NCBI GenBank assembly: GCA_019359355.1
Contig: JAHHHM010000008.1
Location: 158,694 to 222,693, forward strand
DNA: 64,000 bases
Source of the DNA: Microcoleus vaginatus WJT46-NPBG5
Lineage (GTDB): Bacteria; Cyanobacteriota; Cyanobacteriia; Cyanobacteriales; Oscillatoriaceae
Direction: 5' to 3'
Under the pieces are notes generated by a model, which made no database searches, was not told where the DNA came from, and saw only the letters and a program-made list of their open reading frames with translations. This document shows positions 40,774 to 49,811 of the stretch, in pieces. The position numbers and the translations under genes are program-made. How positions within the stretch are numbered: the first letter of the stretch is position 1; each line of letters begins with the position of its first letter.

Positions 40774-41112
40774 TTAAGTATTCTCAATCCTATCGGCAAT
40801 TGCTCGAAGCACTTGAGCCAAATCATTCATAGGAATCCCTTGAATTTGCTGGATCAGCCGCTGTAGAGAAGTTGGCTGCCTGGTGCCGGCAAGAAATTCC
40901 CTAAACTCAGAGAGCGTCTCCCCCCTCAATGCTGCGATTCGCTCAAAGCTTTGCACATCTGGCACGACCTCTAAGTTTTCCCAAGCTTTGATTGTCGGGT
41001 GTGACACGCCGAGAATCTTGGCGAAGGATCTATAAGAACGATTGCCTCTAAGCTCCGTTACTACTTGAGCGAATCTTTGTCGAGCTTCTGAATCCACTGA
41101 GCGAACAACCAT
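40774..41112 (-). CDS. XRE-family repressor
   Basis: The 112-residue protein carries an HTH at ~18-50 (LRGNRSYRSFAKILGVSHPT, IKAWENLEVVP) with a C-terminal helical dimerisation segment (LQRLIQQIQGIPMNDLAQVL). It is divergent from the 41216 gene and lies between two near-identical operator boxes. The layout suggests an autoregulating switch controlling the KfrA arm on one side and the replication/integration arm on the other. Confidence 0.75.
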   Translation of the reverse strand: MVVRSVDSEARQRFAQVVTELRGNRSYRSFAKILGVSHPTIKAWENLEVVPDVQSFERIAALRGETLSEFREFLAGTRQPTSLQRLIQQIQGIPMNDLAQVLRAIADRIENT

Positions 41113-41155
41113 AGTAGATGCACAGTTAATTTACAAAACTTTGTGAAATTAGTAG

Positions 41156-41172
41156 TTTCCACAAGTGGTAAA
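41156..41172 (+). promoter_or_regulatory. Operator-like box 2
   Basis: TTTCCACAAGTGGTAAA, an inverted copy of box 1 with one mismatch and itself nearly palindromic (CCAC..GTGG). It lies in the divergent spacer between the XRE repressor and the ribbon-helix-helix gene. Confidence 0.55.
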
Positions 41173-41215
41173 TAAAATAATATGGAAACCTAGTTGCCAG
41201 TCATGGAAATTGGAA

Positions 41216-41401
41216 ATGGAAGAGCCAAGAACCAAAAGAACTTTGACGCTACCAGAATCTCTCGATAAACAGTTAAGGCTTGAAGCGGCAAGTAAAAGAA
41301 TTTCAGTTGGAAAAATTGTTGAAGAAGCGGTTGCCGCTCACTTTCAAAGAGTTCCCCAAGAAAAAGAAGAACCGCAAATATTGAAGGGGATCGCATCTTA
41401 G
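41216..41401 (+). CDS. Ribbon-helix-helix protein
   Basis: 61 residues from the ATG at 41216, which begins the conserved-looking MEEPRTKRTLTLPESLDKQL. The beta strand RTLTLP and helices LRLEAASKRISVGKIVEEAV match CopG/Arc-type DNA-binding proteins. First gene of the plus-strand right arm. Probably a copy-control or autoregulatory factor. Confidence 0.65.
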   Translation: MEEPRTKRTLTLPESLDKQLRLEAASKRISVGKIVEEAVAAHFQRVPQEKEEPQILKGIAS

Positions 41402-41405
41402 CACG

Positions 41406-42083
41406 GTGAGCAAAAACCTACTACTGAAGTCAAGGATTTTTCTCAGATCAGCCATGAGCGGATTAACTGTTCACTCACCTAACGACCTGCCCAATGGACT
41501 GCGGCCAGGTTTGGCTCACGGATGGTGCTTAGCCTGCCGCGACCGCACCGGCACTCGCAAGTTCCGTCAATTAATCAACGGCATCTGTGCGGAATGTCAA
41601 CGCAAGGCAGGGATCTTGCCGGTTGAAACGCCACTAGAGGAACCTCGTCCCCAGCCCTCTAAACCCCAGCCCTCTCAGTGTTCTAAACCCCTCAACAGCA
41701 CAGAAGAGAAACGGCTACTTGAGGAACAGCAGCTTACCTGTGCGCTTCCACAAGTTCACGTTGGCCACCAGTGGATCAGTGAGATGGCTGCACTCCTGGG
41801 CTGGACAAAAGAACGTACCCGCACAGTTGGCAGACGGCTAAGGAGGAAAGGAATCATCATCCCTCCGGTAAACCCCTCTGACTTCATATTGCAAGCACTA
41901 CAGAAATCTCACAAACCCCTATCCGCCTCTCAGCTAGCTGAGGTTTTGCCCTTTGATGCAGCTGGGATAACCCAACCCTTGACCAAGCTGGAACAAGCGG
42001 GACAAGTTGCAGTTATCCGCAGAGTTGGATTCCCCAACTTGTACTTTGCTCATCAAAACCATGATGCACACACCAAAGCCTAA
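41406..42083 (+). CDS. Zinc-finger/winged-helix protein
   Basis: The 225-residue protein starts at GTG 41406 (an ATG at 41454 is an alternative). A four-Cys zinc site is visible at WCLACRDRTG and ICAECQRKAG, then a Pro/Ser-rich linker. Two helix-turn-helix-like segments follow (MAALLGWTKERTRTVGRRLR; LSASQLAEVLPFDAAGITQP). Likely a DNA-binding regulator or replication accessory. The 3' end overlaps the next gene's frame by 23 bases. Confidence 0.6.
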   Translation: MSKNLLLKSRIFLRSAMSGLTVHSPNDLPNGLRPGLAHGWCLACRDRTGTRKFRQLINGICAECQRKAGILPVETPLEEPRPQPSKPQPSQCSKPLNSTEEKRLLEEQQLTCALPQVHVGHQWISEMAALLGWTKERTRTVGRRLRRKGIIIPPVNPSDFILQALQKSHKPLSASQLAEVLPFDAAGITQPLTKLEQAGQVAVIRRVGFPNLYFAHQNHDAHTKA

Positions 42084-42924
42084 GCAGCATTACCGCTTAT
42101 CGCTGGATCAGGCGATTCGAGATTATGAAGATGGCATCATCACAGCCACTGGACTCGTTTTTTACGCAGTCGGGATTTATCGAAAACCTGGTCAAAAACT
42201 GAGAGTTCGAGACATTGAGCGCTTCTGCAAAGAGATCGGAATTAACCGTGCCACCTTCTACCGAGCAATCAGCAAACTCAAGCTTAAGGGGCGCTTGGAA
42301 TGGGAAACAATTGCCGGTCTTGACTTGTGGATTCCCACGTCAAATGTGGTCGAAATCCAGTCAGGACAAGAAGTTTCGCCAACCTGCGAAAGTTTGTCGC
42401 CACCTTGCGAAATCCAGTCGCCAACCTGCGAAAGTTCGTCGCCATATTGCGAAACCCAGTCGCCAACCGGCAACAAAGAAACCCCAAAACTCCTGCCAGC
42501 AAAAGCTTCCAGCGACCTCTCAAATATCTTTCAATCTTCTTATCAAATATTTTTCAACTCTCTCTCAGAAAGCGAGAGAGAGAGTTTTGAAAACTTCTGC
42601 CGAACTGAAGTTGCCGGTCTACCTCGACCTGTTGTGAGCCTTCAGGATTATCTCGCCGCCGGCGACGCATCAGGCCAGCCTAGATACCTAGATTTTTATC
42701 GGCGGTTCACCGGCACCGCAGCGGCTGCCCAAATCCGAACCCAACAAGCCGCCGACGAACTGACCGAGGAACTCTACCAGCAGTTTGACCAAGAGTTTCG
42801 CGCAATGGATTGCGAGTACATCGACTTCGTCAAAGATTGCGCCCCAGGCAGCCTAGAGCGGGATATCAGGGTGAAATTTCTACAGGAATGGGATCGAAGA
42901 AATAATGCTGTGTCCGTATTGTAA
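42061..42924 (+). CDS. Replication-type winged-helix protein
   Basis: 287 residues from the ATG pair at 42061. The N-terminal winged helix LSLDQAIRDYEDGIITATGL and RDIERFCKEIGINRATFYRA, then LKLKGRLEW, resembles phage and plasmid replication initiators of cyanobacterial elements. Residues ~106-137 are a Cys-bearing heptad repeat SP(T/P/Y)CE(S/I/T), encoded by 21 bp tandem repeats. The C-terminal domain is acidic and helical. The role in replication is inference. Confidence 0.55.
   Translation: MMHTPKPKQHYRLSLDQAIRDYEDGIITATGLVFYAVGIYRKPGQKLRVRDIERFCKEIGINRATFYRAISKLKLKGRLEWETIAGLDLWIPTSNVVEIQSGQEVSPTCESLSPPCEIQSPTCESSSPYCETQSPTGNKETPKLLPAKASSDLSNIFQSSYQIFFNSLSESERESFENFCRTEVAGLPRPVVSLQDYLAAGDASGQPRYLDFYRRFTGTAAAAQIRTQQAADELTEELYQQFDQEFRAMDCEYIDFVKDCAPGSLERDIRVKFLQEWDRRNNAVSVL
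42376..42470 (+). repeat. 21 bp tandem repeats, iteron-like
   Basis: Four full units beginning TCGCCAACCTGCGAAAGTTT at 42376, 42397, 42418 and 42439, plus a partial at 42460. Period 21 equals two helical turns, as in plasmid iterons. They lie inside the replication-type gene and stay in frame. Confidence 0.8.
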
Positions 42925-43360
42925 AGACGAGGGTGGTGGGCATCTACCGTGCATCCAAACGCTGCTACCGGCCCCCCATCGGCTCGATAGAGTTTTAGTT
43001 CGCACCGGCCAATGGGAATGTGACTGCTGCGGATTCACCAAACCCATCTATGCCAAGCAGCCGGTTAATTCTCTTTCAGACAACGTGATTAGTGTGAGTT
43101 GCCATTGCTGCAACGACACCGGCGCGATTCACCATCAATTCATCCAAGCTTCGATCATGTCGGATTACCTCAGCATCGACCCGCCCGTTCCCTGCCGCCG
43201 GTGTAATGCCGGACTCAAAGTTCAAGGCTGGGATATCGCTACCAAAGCCGACTGTGAACAAATCCACCGCGCTCAACTATCCAAAGTGAAATTTTCCCCC
43301 TCCCCACCCGATCAAGAGGATATCGCCGTTGTCATTCGCTCTGCCATCAAATCGATATGA
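42905..43360 (+). CDS. Cysteine-rich zinc-ribbon protein
   Basis: The 151-residue protein has four Cys pairs: CPYC near residue 3, CDCC near 39, CHCC near 65 and CRRC near 96. The spacing recalls DnaJ-type or primase-like zinc sites, and no catalytic motif is seen. Overlaps the preceding frame by 20 bases and the following by 4. Probably a small nucleic-acid-binding accessory. Confidence 0.55.
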   Translation: MLCPYCKDEGGGHLPCIQTLLPAPHRLDRVLVRTGQWECDCCGFTKPIYAKQPVNSLSDNVISVSCHCCNDTGAIHHQFIQASIMSDYLSIDPPVPCRRCNAGLKVQGWDIATKADCEQIHRAQLSKVKFSPSPPDQEDIAVVIRSAIKSI

Positions 43361-43557
43361 ACTATGGAACTTGCAGCCGGTGTCAATCTCCGATAGAAAT
43401 CCCCGGACTCGATGCTTACAAATGCTCGTTGTGTGGATGGACTAGATATGGATGTAAACCAACAATCAAGGCGCGAGAGAGACAGAACTCTTCTAGAGTG
43501 TCAGGCGCTCCTACTCAAAATTTCCAAACATCGCTATTCGCTCAAGCTTCTGATTAA
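43357..43557 (+). CDS. Small zinc-ribbon protein, 66 aa
   Basis: Two CxxC knuckles: TCSRCQSPIEIPG and YKCSLCGWTRYG, a rubredoxin/zinc-ribbon pattern. Its ATG overlaps the previous stop by 4 bases. Confidence 0.55.
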   Translation: MNYGTCSRCQSPIEIPGLDAYKCSLCGWTRYGCKPTIKARERQNSSRVSGAPTQNFQTSLFAQASD

Positions 43558-43606
43558 TGCCAAAAAAGCTTTAGAAATCATTGCTGATTACAAAAGGAGA
43601 AGATAA
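43448..43606 (+). CDS. Small basic helical protein, 52 aa
   Basis: Frame MDVNQQSRRERDRTLLECQA, then LLLKISKHRYSLKLLINAKK and ALEIIADYKRRR. It overlaps the zinc-ribbon gene in another frame. Its stop overlaps the next ATG by one base behind a GGAG ribosome site, a layout consistent with a real coupled gene. Not recognised. Confidence 0.45.
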   Translation: MDVNQQSRRERDRTLLECQALLLKISKHRYSLKLLINAKKALEIIADYKRRR

Positions 43607-43875
43607 TGTTTATTGACAAGAAGCAAGCCGGAGAAATTCTTTCAAAGAGTTCAAGAACTCTAAATCGATATCGTAGTCGTGGGATTCTCATTGAAGGCAT
43701 TCACTGTGCTTATGTAGGCAACGAGTGGCTTTACAACGAAGAATTACTTAAGGATTTGATTACCTGCGGCATGAATCCCAATCATCCTGACCATCAGAGA
43801 GCAATCGCTTACTACCAATCCCAGAAACTCGGTAATCAACTTAAGGGGCGTCAGAAAAAATATCAGGCAACTTAG
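43606..43875 (+). CDS. Excisionase-like small HTH protein
   Basis: The 89-residue protein has an N-terminal helix-turn-helix of the MerR/excisionase kind: MFIDKKQAGEILSKSSRTLN, RYRSRGILIEGIHC and a WLYNEELLKDLI segment. It is convergent with the integrase and their 3' ends overlap by 35 bases. Position beside the integrase suggests a directionality factor. Confidence 0.55.
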   Translation: MFIDKKQAGEILSKSSRTLNRYRSRGILIEGIHCAYVGNEWLYNEELLKDLITCGMNPNHPDHQRAIAYYQSQKLGNQLKGRQKKYQAT

Positions 43876-44959
43876 TTTTGCTAACACTGCCAGCATAATG
43901 TTGATAAAGAGTCCTCACGTTATGACCCGTCAGTTCAGCTACATTCACCGGGTTCATCCCTTTTTCAAGTGCATGGGAAACCAAAGTGTGTCGGGTTGTG
44001 TAAGGTTTTCTATAAGGAATCCCCAGGCTGTTTAGCACAGGTTTCCACGCCCGGTTGCGGAAATTATGGTCATCAATTGCTCCTCCCTGCGGAGCTGGAA
44101 AAACTAAATCTTCCATACTAAACTGCTCTCTAACCCTCGCAACCGACTGACGAGCTAAAAGCATCTCTTGAAGATGAGAAGTAAGCGGAAGATAGCGATC
44201 ACTTCCCGTTTTAGTTTCCTTTCGCCGGCCTCGACTCACACTTTCTCCAATCCAGGCAACTGAGCAGTCATCATTAAGGTGTTTCCATTGCAAACCAATT
44301 GCTTCGCCGGTTCGAGTGCCGGTGCCAAATAAAAACTCTACAAAATCAGCATAATGGGGGAATTGCTCACGAAAAGCAATGATAATTTTCTGAATTTCAC
44401 CTTTAGTGAAAGGTTTAGGTTTTTGCTTCACCGGCACCCGAACTTTGATATCTGCCCAAGGATTCTCTACAACTAGCTTCTTTTTAATGCCCCAATTCCA
44501 GCAAGCTTTGAGCAACGCAATTCGTTCCCGCAGGGTAATAGGAGCTATCACAGTTGCTAAATTTTCCTTAAACTTCTCAGCCTCAGTTTCAGAAATAATA
44601 ATGGCTGGTTTGTTGGCAAAAAACTCTCGCAGTTTTGTTAAAAGCCCTTTGTATTTTTCCAACGTCCGGTCATAGACTTGTTTTGACCTAGACTCCATAA
44701 ATCGCTCAAATAGCGCGGCAACAGAAATCTGATTTTGACGCTCTGGCTTGTACTTAGCTAGAGAAGGATCAAAGTTCCCTGTCGCTAAATCGCCCTGTAT
44801 CACCTTGGCCTTCCCCTCAGCCACAATGCGGTTGAGAGGCGTGTCAGCCAGCCCACAGTAAAGAAAATAGCGCTTGCCTACGTAAGACCACGTCAGTCGC
44901 AGAACGCCCTTGAAACTTTGAACGGTAACCGTTCCTTTACGATTCTGTTGCCCAGCCAT
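43841..44959 (-). CDS. int: Tyrosine site-specific integrase
   Basis: The 372-residue protein has an N-terminal arm/SAM-like domain and a catalytic domain with Arg in LFGTGTRTGEAIGL, Lys in KETKTGSDRYLPL, HxxR in YTTRHTLVSHAL, His in LTGHNVRTLYQHY, and the Tyr in that same HY motif. All catalytic residues are present, so it should be active. Its start lies 150 bases from the 3' end of tRNA-Val on the same strand, a common integration arrangement. It defines the right end of the island. Confidence 0.92.
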   Translation of the reverse strand: MAGQQNRKGTVTVQSFKGVLRLTWSYVGKRYFLYCGLADTPLNRIVAEGKAKVIQGDLATGNFDPSLAKYKPERQNQISVAALFERFMESRSKQVYDRTLEKYKGLLTKLREFFANKPAIIISETEAEKFKENLATVIAPITLRERIALLKACWNWGIKKKLVVENPWADIKVRVPVKQKPKPFTKGEIQKIIIAFREQFPHYADFVEFLFGTGTRTGEAIGLQWKHLNDDCSVAWIGESVSRGRRKETKTGSDRYLPLTSHLQEMLLARQSVARVREQFSMEDLVFPAPQGGAIDDHNFRNRAWKPVLNSLGIPYRKPYTTRHTLVSHALEKGMNPVNVAELTGHNVRTLYQHYAGSVSKTKLPDIFSDAP

Positions 44960-45108
44960 GCCTCAAACCCTTGAAAGCTCGTATCTCAAATTTATCTCAG
45001 TAGATGGCTGAAACTGGCATTCTTTGTCATAGTTCAAGGGTGCAGCTAGCTAGCAATCGCAACCATTGAAAAAGCCTAGATTCCTTTCCCTGACGGCTTT
45101 CTAGATAA

Positions 45109-45182
<74 letters not shown>

Positions 45183-45250
45183 CAACGGTTCATAACCATA
45201 ACATACCCCCTGACACCGGCGCAATACTTTACAACTTATTTTTTTTGACT

Positions 45251-47215
45251 TCACGCTTCCACCACCGGCGACATCCGCCAAATCTTAATTGTCTTATCCT
45301 CACTGCCACTCACAAGCGTTTGACCGTCTGGACTAAAGGCGACCGAATTGACTGAATAAGATTCCCCAGAAAGCGTGTGCAACAGCTTGCCGGTGGGCAA
45401 ATGCCATATCTTAATCGTTTTATCCCGACTACCACTAGCGAGGATCTGGGCACGAGAACTCATCGCTAGAGTATTCACCCAGTTTGAATGACCGGCAAGG
45501 GTGCGGAGGGGTGTTTGTTGCAGTTGCCCACCATTTCCTAGCTGCCACAATTTGATCGTCTTGTCCTCGCTACCACTGGCAAGGGTGAGGGAACGAGGAC
45601 TAATGGCAATGGAACTCACGGGATCTGTATGACCGGCTAACGTGTGCAGCAGTTGCCCATTCGCCAAATTCCATAAGTTAAGGGTTCTATCCCAGCTCCC
45701 ACTCGCAAGAATCTTCCCGTCTGGACTAAAGGCGATCGCTCTCACGCCGTCAGAATGTCCCGCCAGGGTGTAGATCAGCTTTCCAGTCGCCAGATGCAAA
45801 ACTTTAATCGTTTTATCCCAACTCCCACTCGCCAGCGTCTTGCCATCCGGACTGAACGCCACCGACAGCACCCAATCTGAATGACCGGCAAGGGTACATA
45901 ACAGTTTGCCGGTATAAAGCTGCCACAGTTTAATCGTTCTATCTAAACTACCACTGGCGATCGTCTGCCCATCTGGACTAAAGCAAACCGAGGTAACATC
46001 ATCTGAATGACCCGTGAACGTCCCCAGATGCTCGCCGGTTGCCAGCTTCCACACTTGAATCGTTTTGTCAGAACTGCCACTAACAAGAATCTCACCATCT
46101 GGACTAATGGCAACCGAATTAACAAAGCGAGAGTGTCCCGTGAGAATTTGAACCCGTTTCCACGTCGTCGGTGCGTTGAACGGAAGGAAGCTATCTGCTG
46201 TACTGGTAATCAGCGGTTTCGATGCCGGCCTAACGTTAAGGGGTGGAGTTGGTGGCATTTGAATGCCTCTCCCCGGCACGTTCGCCGGCACAGGTGGTGA
46301 AGTTGCCGGTTTCAAGGGTTCTGCTTTCAAATCTCTCAATACGTCTGATGCTGACTGATAGCGATCATTCACCCACTCTTTCAGCATTTTGTCTAAAACT
46401 TGCGCGAGTTGAGCGCTGACATCTTTGCCTTTTTGCCTGAGCACGGAACGCCACACCCACCGGCCTGTCATTGGGTCAAACAGTTCTTCTAGCGCCGTAT
46501 GAGTTAGTAGATGAATGCAAGTCACGCCTAAACTGTAAAGGTCGCTGGCTGGATAAGCTTTGCCGCTGCGAAGCTGTTCAATGGGTGCATAACCTTCTGT
46601 GCCGGCTCGTGTTCCCGTCCCAGCAAAACCCGTACTGGTTAACTGTTTGGAGATGCCAAAATCAATCACCACCAGCTGCCCATCTCTGCGGCGTCTGATA
46701 ATATTCATCGGCTTAATGTCGCGGTGGATGATTTGGTTTTCATGGACAAACTGCAACACCGGCAGCAAATCATTTAACAGCAGCCGGATCTGTTCTTCAC
46801 TAAACGCCCCTTGTTCTTCCAACTCCTGCCATAAATCTTGCCCTTCAATTAGCTGCTGCACCAAATACAAGCTTTTATCTTGTTCAAAATAGGCTAGCAA
46901 CCCCGGAATTTGCGAGTGCTGTTCCCCCAGTTCTAGCAAGCGTCTCGCTTCTTGCTCAAACAGCCCAATCGCTTTGGCCATTGCGTCAGAATTGCCTTGA
47001 ATTTCCGGTGCCGGTAAAAATTGCTTAATCACGCAGCGAGCACGCAGCCGGTGTTCATCGACGGCTAAAAAGGTGCGCCCCATACCTCCCTGACCGATGG
47101 GCTGAATGGCACGGTAACGATCTTTGAGGAGTAATTTTGTCCCACAGCTCAGACAAAACTTAACCGTAACCGGATTCTGCGGCTGCGGGCAGCTCGGATT
47201 GAGGCAATAGCTCAT
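45251..47215 (-). CDS. Ser/Thr kinase with WD40 repeats
   Basis: The 654-residue protein has a short zinc-ribbon start (CLNPSCPQPQNP and FCLSCGTKL). A Hanks-type kinase follows (~30-300): IGQGGMGRTFLAVD, catalytic HRDIKPMNII and DFGISKQL. After a Pro-rich linker come seven WD40 repeats (~350-650), each with GHS and D.TI(K/R)(L/I)W. Such kinases are characteristic of filamentous cyanobacteria and act in signalling with the propeller as a protein-binding platform; partners unknown. It is soluble, with no transmembrane segment. Confidence 0.93.
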   Translation of the reverse strand: MSYCLNPSCPQPQNPVTVKFCLSCGTKLLLKDRYRAIQPIGQGGMGRTFLAVDEHRLRARCVIKQFLPAPEIQGNSDAMAKAIGLFEQEARRLLELGEQHSQIPGLLAYFEQDKSLYLVQQLIEGQDLWQELEEQGAFSEEQIRLLLNDLLPVLQFVHENQIIHRDIKPMNIIRRRRDGQLVVIDFGISKQLTSTGFAGTGTRAGTEGYAPIEQLRSGKAYPASDLYSLGVTCIHLLTHTALEELFDPMTGRWVWRSVLRQKGKDVSAQLAQVLDKMLKEWVNDRYQSASDVLRDLKAEPLKPATSPPVPANVPGRGIQMPPTPPLNVRPASKPLITSTADSFLPFNAPTTWKRVQILTGHSRFVNSVAISPDGEILVSGSSDKTIQVWKLATGEHLGTFTGHSDDVTSVCFSPDGQTIASGSLDRTIKLWQLYTGKLLCTLAGHSDWVLSVAFSPDGKTLASGSWDKTIKVLHLATGKLIYTLAGHSDGVRAIAFSPDGKILASGSWDRTLNLWNLANGQLLHTLAGHTDPVSSIAISPRSLTLASGSEDKTIKLWQLGNGGQLQQTPLRTLAGHSNWVNTLAMSSRAQILASGSRDKTIKIWHLPTGKLLHTLSGESYSVNSVAFSPDGQTLVSGSEDKTIKIWRMSPVVEA

Positions 47216-48040
47216 ATTGGCAAGGAATCAGCAGATTGAATCTATGTTAAGTTTTTCCGTATCCCATGTGAGCGCATCGCTGGTGCGTGGTTTGAGCCAC
47301 GCCCTTGGTGTGTTGGGATGTTAGCGCTTGATGGTTATTTGTTCGGGGATGTTCCAGCTTGATGCCGGCAGCAAATTTTAGGTGTTGGCAGTGCAGAATT
47401 AAATCCTACTGCATCTTTTCAAAATATTTTCCCCTTTGATGCCGGCGTCAATAACTCGATGTTTTCATCACTTAACCGCTTAAAAATATTCGATTTTACG
47501 GTATTAGGTAAAAGTACCCCGACTGCTTTGGGGCTGTGTTGTAACTTCTGCAACAAATTCTGCTCCTTGTTCCACTGCCGCACCCAGCCTAAATGCTGTG
47601 ATCAATTAAAGTATGGTATTTTAGCGCGAATAAGCAGATGTCGCATCCCCTTCCAAGGTCGAATTTTACAGTTTAGATTGCCAATTTTATCGGAAAAGTC
47701 TTGATTACTAAAAAAGATTAGTGCATATTTTTCTTTAAAAGGGGTGAGGGCTGACATACCGTTTTAGTTGAAATATTATTTTGTAAGATATAACAATGCT
47801 AAATGGTTGTAAGATTTCTAGCCGACAGCTTGCCGGCTCATATTATGACAATTAGTTGAGGAAAGTGATAGCTCGCAGGTTGAGTAGCGAGCCAGATGTT
47901 TGCGCGGACGCGACCGCACTTCCTAAAAAATCGTCTAAATGATTTAGTCTTAAAATCTCTTGTAATTAAAGATATTTAAAATAAAATCTTTGAATGTATG
48001 TAATTGAAATCTCTATCAGTTTTTTCACAGATGAAATCGT
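47216..48040. other. Gene-poor intergenic region
   Basis: No supported gene. A plus-strand frame at 47459-47704 is open but rich in Cys and Phe with no recognisable motif. A 6 bp hairpin GCTCGC...GCGAGC lies at 47871-47892. The right end is downstream of the 48118 gene. Confidence 0.35.
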
Positions 48041-48084
48041 TTAAGAAAAGAAGCCGACTCCCCGAAATTGTAACAGCCGGCTTT
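48041..48084 (-). terminator. Terminator of the 48118 gene
   Basis: The minus strand reads AAGCCG, a loop of about 22 bases, CGGCTT and CTTTTCTT. It lies 35 bases beyond the stop codon. Confidence 0.6.
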
Positions 48085-48117
48085 GCTTCTAAGTAACTAA
48101 ATTACTTCAAATTAAAG

Positions 48118-49437
48118 CTACTTTAGTTTTGCTCGCGCGAATTTCAACAAATCTTGGGCTTCTGAATAAGCGGTTGTGCCGGTTTTAACGTTTTCTAACT
48201 CGGTGATAATTTCCTGTAGTTGGCCGGCTATCGCACCACTTTCAGTTTCAGCATTCGCTAACCTTTGCAATTGCGGAATCTGGCGTTTTGCCCGTTGCAG
48301 CGCTTCCACAGATTCTTCCTCAGCCTTCTGACGCGTGGTAGCAATTCCCAAATTTTTTTGATATTGAGCAATCTTCCCAACAGCATCGGTATAACCAGAA
48401 TCTTGTAATGGCACAAGCTTGAGTTGATTAATGGCTTGCTCCCACAGATCAGCAATCTGGCCCCACTCATCTGCACTATGGGGCGGATTTTGGGAAGATT
48501 CGGCTGCTGCCATTGCGAATGTTTTTGCCGCTTCAATTAATGTATTTGTGCGCTGACGACCGGCAGTGTCACCCACAACTTCTGCAAAATCGCGTTGAGC
48601 AGCTTGCAGTTTTTTCCGCGCCATGAGATTTGCTAAAGTGGATTCTGGAATCTCTCCCATTTGGTCAATACTGATTTGCCAAGCCGCAATCGCTTTTTGT
48701 TGATCTGCCCCAGGTTTAGCCTGCTGATATTGCTGTTTGGCTGCGTTGAGTCCTTCTTCTGCTTGAGATAACAAAGTTTGAGCATTCTTTTCTTGGAAGA
48801 TTGTTGCTTCCATGCGCCCGATCTGTTTGCGGGCTATTTCAAATTCATCATAGGTAAACTTCCAACTACAGCCAAAGAAACTGCAATAAAACTTTGGTTC
48901 ATAGCCCAAAAACCACACCGGCAGTCCGTTCAGGTGTTTTTGTGCTTTCGTAACTTTTTCTGCGCCTAAATTAATATCAGCCGGCCCGCTTGCTTTGTTA
49001 ACCAGTTGGTCTGCTTGTTCCACCAAGGAGATGGCTTGCCGGTAGTCGTTATCCATCTTAATGTAGCTGGGCAGCAAGATCAGAGGTGCCACTGAAGCCA
49101 CCGGCTTACGAATCATCGGAAACGGTAGATTTGCCACCCAGATAAAACCAGCAGCACCAGCAACGAAAACAGTCGCGAATGCTAACAAACCGAACATTCC
49201 CTTCGGCTTGTTAGCATTCGCCGCCTCTTTCAGCACTTTCTCATTGAAATTTGGCAAAATATCGCTCATTGTCTGGTGCAGTTCTGCAAAAGTAGCCGGC
49301 GTTCCATCTTGCATCCGCAGTTTTTCTAATCGCTTCAGGGCAATCTCCCGCTGTACTTTGCCGGCTATATCATTTCCAGAGCATTTAAAGACTTCGACCC
49401 GCAAAATTTCAAAAGCGCGATTATTGAGGCGAGACAT
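48118..49437 (-). CDS. Membrane-anchored coiled-coil protein
   Basis: The 439-residue protein has a soluble N-terminal ~78 residues, one transmembrane segment (GMFGLLAFATVFVAGAAGFI) and a long, mostly helical domain with repeated AQ-rich coiled coils (LLSQAEEGLNAAKQQYQQAK, ALQRAKRQIPQLQRLANAE). A small Cys-containing insert (FYCSFFGCSW) may form a loop. No enzymatic motif. Probably a cyanobacterial cell-envelope or scaffold protein of unknown role. Confidence 0.6.
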   Translation of the reverse strand: MSRLNNRAFEILRVEVFKCSGNDIAGKVQREIALKRLEKLRMQDGTPATFAELHQTMSDILPNFNEKVLKEAANANKPKGMFGLLAFATVFVAGAAGFIWVANLPFPMIRKPVASVAPLILLPSYIKMDNDYRQAISLVEQADQLVNKASGPADINLGAEKVTKAQKHLNGLPVWFLGYEPKFYCSFFGCSWKFTYDEFEIARKQIGRMEATIFQEKNAQTLLSQAEEGLNAAKQQYQQAKPGADQQKAIAAWQISIDQMGEIPESTLANLMARKKLQAAQRDFAEVVGDTAGRQRTNTLIEAAKTFAMAAAESSQNPPHSADEWGQIADLWEQAINQLKLVPLQDSGYTDAVGKIAQYQKNLGIATTRQKAEEESVEALQRAKRQIPQLQRLANAETESGAIAGQLQEIITELENVKTGTTAYSEAQDLLKFARAKLK

Positions 49438-49811
49438 AACGACACAACCTTACTGATTGATTGCTTTTAGAGTGCCCACCAGAAAGCCGCTAAGCTACAG
49501 CAATCTAGCGCGAGCTAAAGAAATGCTTTTTACTGTATAACCCTGATTAAACAATTTACCCCTATTGGTTAAATTTTCTTAATATAAAACGAGCCGGTTT
49601 AAAGTCGGGCTTCACTCTGTTAGTATTCTCAAGCTGCCACCCCGGGCAAGTTTGCGTGCCAGATGCAATCGAGATTCAAGAAAAATCCTGGAATGCTGAT
49701 AGTAAATAACGCGAGTTCTAAGCGAGTAAAAAGCCGAATTTCTATTACCAACTTCGCCCATCACTTCAAAAGTGAAGCGACAAAATGGCTCAGTAAATTT
49801 TCAAAACAGGC
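49438..49811. other. Divergent intergenic region
   Basis: Lies between the coiled-coil protein and the SLC13 transporter. It should hold both promoters. No specific operator could be assigned. Confidence 0.35.

Noticed and set aside
42376..42470. CRISPR array
   Set aside because: The 21 bp units are contiguous without spacers, so they are tandem repeats. No CRISPR array or cas gene was seen in the window.
42258..42637. Several open frames on both strands over the 21 bp repeats
   Set aside because: The repeat has no stops in several frames, which creates long spurious frames; only the frame continuous with the winged-helix domain is accepted.
47459..47704. 81-codon plus-strand frame in a gene-poor region
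   Set aside because: Cys/Phe-rich composition without motifs or ribosome site; probably chance.
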